NCBI RefSeq assembly: GCF_018143015.1
Contig: NC_054743.1
Coordinates: 38,954,922-39,018,921 of the forward strand
Origin: Lytechinus variegatus
Lineage: Eukaryota > Echinodermata > Echinoidea > Temnopleuroida > Toxopneustidae
Direction: 5' to 3'
Length of the DNA: 64,000 nt
A program made the translations under genes and the position numbers. Numbering within the stretch: the stretch's first letter is position 1; each line of letters starts with the position of its first letter. The notes under the pieces were generated by a model. The model saw only the letters and a list, made by a program, of their open reading frames with translations, did not search any database and was not told the DNA's origin. Positions 13,301 through 25,300 of the stretch are shown one piece after another.

Positions 13301-16300
13301 CATGGGAGCATCACTGAAATTTTTTCTGAGGCAAAAGTGGTGATGATTGCTCTTTTTATATTCTCTGGATCCTGCTTTACTTGTTAGGCCTTTGATACTG
13401 GTAATCATTAATCAGATATTAATGCACACAGCCATTTGTTACAAATTCTTGGCAAAAAGGTGACAGAGTTCACAAATGTGCAATTTTAGAATTGTTTGAG
13501 AGCAAATGGTCATTCGATTGCCTCAGTTTGAAAAGTCAAGGCATATATATAGCGTCATCGATTTTTATCAATATGTTTTGTGGACTACATGTACTTTTAT
13601 TATAACCCTGGTAATGCAGATTTCCAATTTATATAAAATGTAAAAAAAAAGAAAAAGAAGAAATGTCACTTAAGAATCAATAGAAATATTGGAATGGAAT
13701 CCTACATTACTTTCAAATAATTCATGAAAGAAGGATCTAAATTATGAAAAGGAACCAGAGAATTTTGACTGGGTCAGATGAAAGAGGTGATTGGAAACAA
13801 TATAGAAGAATGTATTTTTATAGAAAATAGAAGGATAGAAGATAGAAAAATCTCATTGAAATTACCATTTAAGTAAATTAATATATACTATTTTGTTCAT
13901 CTTTATTTATATCTGTCTCCTCAGCTACTGGGACCTCTCCTGAGGGTTCGCCAGGCCTGCTGCCACCCTCGCATCGTCAGGGGTGAGTTCACTGCCCTGC
14001 AGAAGAAGAAGCAGCTTAGCATGCAGGATCTGTTGAAGACCATGATAACTAAGGCTGAGATAGACAGTGACGGGGCCCATCGTCAGCTGGTCTGTGCCAT
14101 GAATGCCTTGGCTGCGGTACACTGCATCAAGGAGGAGGTATGGTATCTTAGAAATTTATCATTGGATTAAGAATCAGAGAGAGAGAGAGGGAAAAAAAAA
14201 CACTTTCTACATGACAGCTTTTGTTTGACAGAGAACATCTGGGTTAGATATGCATTTAGCATTATTCTGAACGGAATAAATTGGTGTCTCTGAGCAAATT
14301 AAAGGGATATTAGTCATATTTTGTAGCCCGAGTTGAGTCAGTGTCTGAGCACAGCATTTTGTTCAGAATGTATGAGAATGAAAGTGACCAAAGATAGCAT
14401 GCAAAATTATAAACTTTTCATTTTGTTTTCCTACTACTTTCTCTTTTTTTTAGCTTCTCTGTATCTTTGAACAAACCCTTTAAAGAAACTTATCTGATCT
14501 GTGGAGAAAAAATTATCTGATCTGTATCTTTGAACAAACCCTTTAAAAGAAACTTATCTGATCTGTGGAGCGTTATGGCCCAGTGGATTAGTCTCCCGAC
14601 TTTGAAACAGAATGCCATGGGTTCGAATCAGTAATTTCCTTCAATAAGAAACAGATCCACAATGTGCTTAATGGGTACTGGTAGGAAGTTATTCCTCAAG
14701 AAGCTGTGTGCGCTATGAACGCCTAGCTTAGCCGGGTAATATACATGTAGGAGCGCCTTGAGCACCTACTGTAACAAGGTGGATATGTGCGCAGTATATA
14801 TACCCTATATCATCTACCAAATGTATATATTGTGCATATCTTTTTTTACACAGTACACCCTAGCAGTGACATGTTATATGATTAGTTATACATGATTGAG
14901 ATTTCTTTTACCACGATAGCTACCTGAAGCTGCTTCCCTGTACCGTGAAGTTCTGAAGTCGGCTGAAGAGCACAAAGACAAGATCAAGACGGACAAGCTC
15001 CAGATACTGCACGCAACCTACAACCTTGACAAGATACTCAAGGATAGACCAGAGGTTGTCCAACCCAGCCCAGCTGATGGCAATCTTGCTAGAAGGGTGA
15101 GTAGTGAATTCATTTGTATACATATTTTACTTTCCTTAGAACCTAATAATAAGGTATTCTTTTCAGCTGTTAAAGGACAAGTCCACCCCAATAAAAAGGT
15201 TACATGAATAAAAAGAGATAAATCGAACAAGCGTAACACAGAAAATTTCATCAAAATTGGATGAAAAATAAGAAAGTTATGACATTGTAAATTTTAATTT
15301 TTTGCTTAATTTCACAAAACAGTCATGTGCACATCCTAGAATGAGCAGACTGACAACATCATCCACTCACCATTTCTTTTGTATTTTATGATATGAAATA
15401 TGAAATATTCTCATTTTCTCCTCATTGCCAAGTGAAACATAGATCAATTCCTCCATGAACATGTGATATTAGCATTGCTTAATACTGTATGATTCAGTCA
15501 ATTTGGTCCTTATTGTCAAATCTGTAAATTATGAAATATTGTATTATTCAAACAATTAAAAAACAAAAGAAATAGTGAGTGATGGACATCATCGACTGAC
15601 TCATTTGCATGTCAGTTGTGCATATCACTGTTTTGTGAAAAATAAGCGAAATTTTGAAATTTCATAACTTTCTTATTTTACCTCGATTTTGATGAAATTT
15701 GTAGCGTTATGCAAGTTTGATTTTTCTCTTTTAATTCAAATAAAAATTTTCTGGGGTGGAGTTGAGCTGTCATGAACTGTATGATTTGGAGTCATATTTT
15801 CATACAGTAGTTACTGCTATGTCCAACAATTATTCAGGTTACTAAGAACAACCTTTCTACGCATTAGAATTTGAACAGCAAACCACTTAAAGGGAGAATT
15901 ATGACTTCATGTTCATTTCTTTTTTGGACAATAGATGGTGTCCCTGAGGAATCAGTACTTGCAGAAAACGGCTCATCTTGTAAGTGGTAGCTTACAGACC
16001 GTTCAACCAATCAGAGACAAGGTTGTAGAGCAACAAGAGAAGGTAAGTGAATGCAGTGTAAATACCCAATTTACATACACTAAATAGTGTATGATTGGTT
16101 GAGGAACAGGTACACATATTCCTCTCCTAATACCAACAAGGTCAAAATATATTAAAGAGTAATTGGGACAATGCATGTACACACGAGTTGGTGTACTCAG
16201 TACCTAGTCTGCAGACACAGACCCTGATTGAAACTTTTATCAAAACATGGGTCTTCACACAAGACTAGCCCATATAAAACTTGCTGAATTGAAGGAAAAA

Positions 16301-19300
16301 GAAGCTATTCCTCCTCCTAGGAAAAAAAAGCTCCAAAAGATGTGGCAAAAGTAATTTCTTGACTGGTGGCCAGCCGAACCAAACAGGAAGCAGAAGAAGC
16401 TATTTCAGTCAATTCAGGAGCGGGAGAGCCTTCAGTACACACATTATTGTAGGCTGCCCATTCAGACTACTTTAACTTGAATGAAGGGTTTGCACAGGAG
16501 ACTATTCAGTACCCACGATACAAGAGTAGAGATGACAAACCCTGACTGCATGTGTGGTGGGGGAAAAATATGCCACCCCTTTCAGCTGACAAAAAACAGA
16601 TTTAAACCATTGGAATACTGACTGACTGGCACACTGACTTATCAGCAATGGAATATTTTGCTATAAATGGTTTGATCATTTGTTTTATTTTGCCAGCTCC
16701 CAGGAGGCCCAGCATGGTACCTGGATGGCATTCAATGGGCCATCTACCAGGTAGAGTGGGGGAAATAATGCCACCCCTTCTTGGCTGATAAAAAAAAACA
16801 GATTTAAACCATTGGAAAACTGACTGACTAACTGGCACAATGACTAATCGGCAATGGAATATTTTGCTATAAATGGTTTATTTGTTTTATTTTGCCAGCT
16901 CCCGGGAGGCCCAGCATGGTACCTGGATGGCATTCAATGGGCCATCTATCAGGGAATAGGAGCAGAACTGGTCAAAAGAATCAAGACTGAACTAGAGGCA
17001 AAGAGTGAAGTTATGGGATTAGCTAACAGGTAAGATGAGGCTTGATGGCTAATTATAATATGTGTGTTTCTATTTACTCTCACAACAGGCACCCTTGGGC
17101 CTGTACTGCAGGCATCATTAGATTTCCTGAAATTCCTTCTATTTTAGACTCAAAATTACAAATAGACTGTCAACTCATAAAATCGGCATTGCCACACATA
17201 TATCTGTTCCCAATGCATACATTTTGTGATATTGATGCTTCCTTTGTTACAAAGAAACATCAATTTGATTTTGATGTGAATTGTTTAGATTGTGGATACC
17301 TTGATGATGGTTGAAATGAATTAATGTTGAAATATAATCTTGAAACATAAACTTGGAATCTTTATCTCGGATCTAATCTTGAAATGTTAATTACTCATCA
17401 GATTCCGGGATGCAAGGGGACTTCAGTTCATCCTGACCAATGAGCTTGAGGAGCTAGCTCAACTCTATGAATCGGCTTGGGACGGAGTAGATAGTCTACA
17501 AGACAGACTCCAGGACAAGGCTCTTCTAGCTGAAGCAACAGACTGCCATCTTAGACCCTTCAAAGGGAAAGCAAAGAACACGTAAGCTCAGAAGTAGACT
17601 ATAAGATTTTTGTCCTTGTTTGAGTTTACAAGTAACATGTCAAACTATAGAGTAACTTAGATATTTACTTTTAACCATGATTTGCAAATTCGTGACAATT
17701 TAATGACGAAATATCAGAGAATGTGACTTATGAAGGCCTATGTATTATTTACCAAGGATATCAAATAAATCAAGCCCATGCTAATGTTCTGTTTAAGTTT
17801 AATTATGTTTCTATGTATCCTTCCTGATAGCGAGTTCCTCTGTCTTGCCTTATCATTCAAATTCACCTTCAAATTTGAATGCGCCTTGACTTTAGTGTAA
17901 TTTGAGCTTCTAGATGAAATTAAACACTTGTTAAACTAAATCCTGCATGGGTAAAAGGCCAATTTAATCCTGAAACTGTACCTGATTTCATGTAAAATTG
18001 CCAATTTTTGTGCAATGAGTTACATTTACACAATTGCCTCAACTCCTCTGCCATGCACTGCCTTTATCTCCCTCTGTTTCTGTGTCTCTCTGTCTCCCTC
18101 ATTATTTCTTAATCTTGCTCTTATTCAAGTTTGTCTGTTTTTCTCTCTTTCTCCTTCGCTCTCCACTCTTCTCTTGTCTCTTACTCCATCTCCCTCTAAT
18201 CTATCTTTCTGTCTATCTCTCATCAAACTCTCTCTTTTCCACGTCTTCTCTCCCTATCTCTCTCTTTTCATCTATCTCGATCTCTCTATTTGTATAGGTG
18301 TCCATTTTGCAAGGTTCAGGATCATCTGCAAAGATACGAGATGAAACTCTTTTCATTTGATGTCAGGTTTGTAGAGATCATTTCCTTTTTAACAAATTTC
18401 TTTTTTGGGATCAGCCTGCATTTGAGAACAATTATGATCTGCCTCCCCTAAAACCAAAGTAAATCTTGATATTTCCGTTGAGCATTAAAATGCATTTCTT
18501 ACTAGCTTAAAATGACGTATACATTTTAAAACTTGATCAACCATAACCCAGAGCTCTTCAAAGATTAGGGATCAAACAAGGGTCGAAGTTCACTGAAGCA
18601 TGAAATGTGTATACTTTACAATGTCGGAGATTGTTGAAGTCCTTGAAACTTCCAAGCAGTCTATTAAAAGAAGTGTCGGTATGCAGAAAAAGTCAGTTTA
18701 TGACATGTTTGGTTCATTCATTGGGTCACATGGTCATTCCGTGCTTTTGAACTAGGGCAGACTTTGACTTTTGTTGCTTAGGAGTAATTGTATCCATTTT
18801 CAATTACATTTTCATGTTTTTGCAATTATGATTACATATGATATGTAATCAACAAGGTTATGTTATTGTACGTAAAAGAATATTCACTCATGGACTCGTT
18901 ATTTCACATCAGAAATCTGGAGGCAGTTGGATTGGCTGGTCCATCCAACGCTGACCCCAACCAAGACGACTTCAACATGATGGCCGGTGGACCCCGTGGT
19001 AACTGGGCTATCAGTGAACACGAGAGGGCGCTTCGTATCCTGCACAGCTTCCTGAAGAGCTGCAGTGCCGATGACTTGACGCTGGACGAAGGGACCATCT
19101 TTTTGGACATGCTTGAACAGCAAAGGAAAGAATTCAAGGTATTGAATAGTGTATTATTTTACTATTCTATGGTGTAGTAAATGTATAAATTAATGGGCGT
19201 TTTTTTTTTGGGGGGGGGGGATTGTCATAGCGCATTGCATGTATTTTTTTACAAAAAGTAGAGGCTTATGAGATGTCATACAATTTTCAATCATCATCAA

Positions 19301-22300
19301 ATCTTTGTCCTTGTTTATCCTGTAAGCTTATCTACATATTACTATTATATTCTGATGTTGTTTGTAAACATGCCTCTAACCTTATTTCATTTGGCCAATG
19401 TGTGAATGAGTGGCAGTCTTGTATGAACTGGATAATAACAATGTCAAAATTATTAATTCATCAAGCATATAATGTCAATCAGTAAATAACTTTTTTTACT
19501 GGTAATCTCATTCGATGTAGCCACTGAGAGCATACTGGGGTGCCATGCGTGATCGAGTGGCAGCCATGGATGAATTGGAGATGGCAATGTTGAGGTTAAG
19601 GGTCAAACTACAAGGAGAAGAAACGGATCCGGCCTCCCAGCCTTATATCATTGAACCATTGGAGGTATGTTGTCATTTTCTTTCAGTTTCACTAAGTATG
19701 AGGATGAATTTACTTTTGAAATGGTTAAATAATATATAGGCCTACCATTTGCAAATTGCAGTTTTCGATCATGATCTACCTGTAATTTTTTTTTATATAA
19801 TTTCTCATTATTTGAATTAAAAATGGAGTTTGAGAGGTTTTTTCCAATTGGTCTACTGCCAATTTGTCCAATTACCAACTCGTGTACTATCATTTGGTCT
19901 ACCATCAGTTCGTCCACTTTCCACATGCTCTAATTGCCATTTCGTCCACTTACCATTTCATCTAATGACCAGTTGGTCCATATACCATTTGGTATAATTT
20001 GACTTAGTGTTAATGGGGCAAATGGATGAAAAGAAAATGGGTATTGGACCAAATGGTTATGAGATGAAATGGTAATACACAAACTGGTGATTAGACGAAG
20101 TGACTATTGGACCAAATGGTTGTTAGATGAAGTGTTGATGGACGGAATGGCATTACACTTAATGAAGGTAGACCATGTGATGAGTGGACGAGTTGGCAAT
20201 AGACAAAATTCGCAATTTACCATTTGAGAGCTACCAATTATGTGCATGTCTGTATATTTCCATTGCCTACACCGAAAGACACCTTTAAACATTTCGAAAT
20301 ATACCATTCATTACCCTTCCTTTGTCTTCACTTTTGTCTGTATGAACTTCATCAAAATTCATTTGCAAATATGCTGCACTGTGTTATGTTCTATGGCTTT
20401 TTTATGATATTTTTAATTCTGCAGAAGAAATTAATAATAATAGTAATAATATACAACATTTATATAGCTCTTAATACAAATGTTTCTAAGTGCTGCATAC
20501 TATTACCCCGGCTTTAGCACGGCTACCCTGATCGGGCGCATCAAGCAATTAAGGAATTCCTTCCTACCGGGTACCCATTTACTACAACTGGGTCAGAGTG
20601 GCAAATGTAGATAAACGCCTTGCCAAAGGACTCCAGTGCTGTGGAGGGGTATGAACCCCAAACCTTGTGGTTCAAAGTCCAAAGACTTATCCACTGAGCC
20701 ACAACACCTTTACAGTTGATTACTAATGTAATCCCCAAAATGATAAATGTTGAGCTACTGGTTGACATTTTTGTACTTCTAGAGATTGATTTTGTCTGCA
20801 GGTTGTTGACATCTGTGTTCATTTCTAATCTCTCTGAATTTCTAGGTGGAACAGCAGAGGTATAGGTTCCTGAATGACCGTATAGTTGCCAGGAATGACC
20901 TCAAGAGGAAGCTAGGTCAGTTGCTCTACCTACAGAATCTGGACAAAGCTCAATACAACCTCAAGGATGGTCATAACCCCGAGGTCTGCCCTATCTGTGT
21001 CAGACCTCTTGGTGGACAGGTAAATTTAATTTAATCTGGGGCCCGTAACACAAAGCTTAGCAATGACCGTAGAACATTTTTCTACAACTGATTGCATAGA
21101 CTACAATGTTCAATCAATCGTAAAAAACGAGCGAACAGTTAATCGCAAACCTTTGTGTTACGGGACCCTGATTTAATTTAATGAATTCATCAATTTGATT
21201 AAGTCAAAGAAATTAAACCATAAGACTGATCACACCTAATGACATAATCAAGTTGTGTGAGTGATGTTTTACCTTTTTAAAGGTTCATCCATTAAGTAAA
21301 TTCATCTATTTGATTAAGTCAAAGAAATTAAACCATAAGACTGATCACACCTAATGACATAATCAAGTTGTGTGAGTGATGTTTTACCTTTTTAAAGGTT
21401 CATCCATTAGGTAAATTCATCTATTTGATTAAGTCAAAGAAATTAAACCATAAGACTGATCACACCTAATGACATAATCAAGCAGTGTGAATTATGTTTT
21501 ACCTAGGGTATTTCTCTATAGTAACAAGGACATATTAATGGAATAAATTATTTGTATTCATCTTTTAATACTAATATGAATGATTTCACTGTCTTCTGAA
21601 TGTTGTGTAAGTGTAACGTGTAAGTGGCAAATTATTCCAAATTTTCAAGTTAAAGCTGACACAGTAAACATTTTATGACCAGCTAAAATGTGAGCTACTG
21701 AATTTATGAGACAGATGATTGTCATCGGTTAAGCTAAGTGCTCTGAATAGTGTATACACATTCGAAAGTTACTCAAATAATCTGGATCCTGATTATTCAG
21801 TGTCTTATAGACAAATATGGTATTGATGATTGTGCAAATTTGTTGATATCCGATGTGTCCTCTGCTTCCAGTGGACGGTCCTTCAGTGTGGGCACTGCTT
21901 CTGCACCGAGTGCATGGAGACCATGCTGATGCGTGTCCACATCGCCGGCCGTCAGGGTTCGGTCAAGTGCGCCGTCTGTCGCTTGCCTACAGAGGGCACG
22001 GACGTCTCCTACGTCAGCGTGACGCTGCAGCCGGGTTCCTCGGAGGCGGCGGAAGAGAGAGTTGTGGAGGAGAGTATCAAGGTCGAGGGGGATCACTCGA
22101 CGAAGATCGAAGCGGTGGTGAGGACTCTGAAGAAGATTCAGATGACGGAGCCTGGAGCCAAGGCAATTGTGTTCTCCACTGTGAGTATAGGATAATGTTG
22201 GTTCCCTTGTTAAGCTAGGCTGGTATCCATTGAATTAATGCTTTGAATACTTTGAATTGTTAGTACTACCACTGATAACTCATGTCCTAAGCCTCTTGCA

Positions 22301-25300
22301 GAAAAATATTGTAATCAAATAATTTTCTTTAAATTAATTCATCTCCTTTTGATGGTAAGTCTTACATGTAGTGCTACAGTGATCTAGGGAGCATTTGATC
22401 AATATTTTCATCCGACACGTTTTGTCAGATCTGACATCTTTCCATGATTTTGATTGGCTTAGATGCACTGGTGCTATGGTAACTGTCGGATAAAATGGGA
22501 CTTGTCGGATAAAACGTCCGACAAGTCCTTTCATGAACGCCCCCCAGGTAACAGACCTCTTAAAGCATGTCTGAAGAATTGTTCAGTGATACTCGAGTGT
22601 AGTTCACATTACTGCCCCTGGCTTTACCAAGATGAAGACAGACTTTAGAGGACGTGCAAACTGAACTAGCTTTATGTGTAGTTGCTCGATGACTTATTGT
22701 CATAAATAGAGTACCAATAACAACAAAGACTAAATTAGCCTGTTATGTACTTTGTATGGAGAAACTAAAATGTTTTAAGAGGAAAAGAGCTTGTTTTGAT
22801 TCTTGGTGACATATTTAATGCACTGTGAATGTATTGAGTAATGAATTGGTGTGTTATCATTCAAATGAGCTTTTATTACAACACTACACCCTTCAGAATG
22901 TTGCATTATGGGTGAAAAACCGGGCCAGGTTTGATTAGCCGAGCACTCGAGGTGGTGGTAGACAATGCTGTTGGTTCTTATTAATGCTTGTCATTTGTCA
23001 TTTCTTACGTTTGTTGTCTAGTGGACCGAGGTCCTAGAACTCATCTCAAAAGCTCTGACTCAGAATTGGATCAACTTTAAAAATGCAGCGAAGAATGGAG
23101 GCCAAAAATATTTTCATGTAAGTAGCTAGTTATATATTACTTTAATTTTCATTTGAAGTTTGATTTGAATAGTCATTCATTAAATTTGATTTTAGAATGG
23201 AAGTAATGACATTTTAATAATAATAATAATAGACAGTTCTTGTATAGCGCATAACACATAAATAACGTCTCTATGCGCTTCCAAAGGACTTGGATATTAT
23301 TACCCTGGCTTTAGCCCCGCAGCCTTTTACAGCGCTGGGGCATTTCAAGGAATAAATTCCTGCCAGGTACCCATTCACCTCACCTGGGTTGAGTGCAGCA
23401 CAATGTGGATGAATTTCTTGCTGAAGGAAACTACGCCATGGCTGGGATTTGAACCCACGACCCTATGTTTCAATGTCCGGAGACTAATCCACTGGGCCAC
23501 AACGCTCCATTTTACTTTTGTAGTTACTGGCTGTTGCTCAATTAATTGGAATTTGCGTTTGAAAATTCATTTTCATTTTAGGAAAAATCTGAAAAAAATA
23601 GTGGTTGTGTGAGTCTGAGGTGATAATGACCCTGGTTTGAGAAAAATTAGTAGTGATGGTTTCATCCTCATTGCAAGGTCCCTCAGAGAGGACCTTTTTA
23701 CAAGCTGTCTGCCCTCTGGTTGCTTATTAGCTAGTATACTGATAAAATAATCACCATAATTTATTGTTTTTATTTGTAGGCTGCATTGACAGACTTCAAG
23801 CATGATCCAGACATCACTGTCCTCCTTCTACCGGTCCATAGCGGTAGTAAAGGCCTTAATCTCATTGAGGCAACCCATGTTCTTCTGGTTGAACCCATTC
23901 TCAATCCAGCTAGCGAACTGCAAGCCATTGGTAGGGTGCATCGTATTGGACAAACAAAGTGAGTTTGTTTCTTCATGTTTCCATTTTCATTGAAATCACA
24001 ATGGCCTGTATTCTGAAGTCAGGGCTTCGTAAAACAAAGATGTGCGATCAGTCGCTAAATGAACTGACCAATCAATATCAATGTTACATGCGCATTAGGT
24101 TTGAAATACTGACCAGGGACCAATCAGTGCTGTTCTTTCTGATGTGCAATTCATAGCAAACCTTTGTGTTACGGTCTACGGAGCCCTGGTCTAACTTAGA
24201 TCATGGTCTAAAATCTGTGCTAAAATTATGGGGAGCCAAAATTTAAAAAAAATCTGTTAATATTGTATATTTCTTGTGTTTACTCTATATATTTTGTTTC
24301 CATTTGCTTTCATAATGAACAAAAGTACTTCAAAATACTTCAGTTATGATTCCTAGACAATTATGAACAATTTGGGTGTCAAATGAGTAACTAAATTGGA
24401 CGTGTACTGTTAGGAAAATATGTGCCCCAATTGGCTATCCATAGTTAAACCACAACTTCAAACCTGAGTTCAGAATACAGGCCATTGTGTTAATGTGTAA
24501 AGAACATATTTCAACTGAATTAATTTATCCTGTATTTTTTTTCACTTGTTATCATTTTCTGGTCAACATTAGAATACGGATGAATGTACAGATTCTGAAG
24601 GATTTCAATTCACTTGCGTATAAAGGCCATTTTTGTTAATTTGCTTGATAGTATTTGTACATACATCATTCTATGTGATAGCAATATTTTCTCGATTACA
24701 TTGTACATCAATGCTAATTGTATTATGTACACACTTCAAATACACTGCAGATGGGTTTTTAGCATTGTTGATTTCTTAATTGTATAATGTATAATTTTTT
24801 TTTTTTGAATATCTAACTTATGAATGAATTCTACATTTATGAATGTATTGATGGTATTATCACTGAATTATTTCCAGGCCAACGGTTGTGCATCGCTTCC
24901 TCATCCATGAGACCATTGAAGAGAAACTCCATACCTACCTCAGTACACATACAATCAGGTATGAAATCAAGGAACTTTTATATATGATAATGATAGTTAT
25001 ATCCTACATAAATCAAATCCTGTCTGCTGATTGGTTTAAATAGCATCATGTGACCAAACATATTCTCACTATTTTGTGATGATGTTAAAAATAAAACACC
25101 CACTGAACAAAATTTACTATTCCATGACGTCAGATGTTGAAATTATTTTTATCTCAAAAAGTATAGAGGGAATTATTCATCCTCAGTTTGACTGGCAAAA
25201 TTAATATTTTCCCCTCGGGGAATAATAGTAATGCCAGGCCAACCTTACACAATTATTTGCCGCTATTTGTACTCAAAGTCTGGTATATTTGTATATTATA

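Noticed and set aside
18015..18344. Leu/Ser/Phe-rich open frames that could be read as membrane proteins
   Set aside because: They are read-through of the CT-rich tract ahead of SHPRH exon 18.
21853..22218. Second long open frame over SHPRH exon 22
   Set aside because: It is a shadow frame of the GC-rich RING exon; the other frame carries the conserved RING residues.
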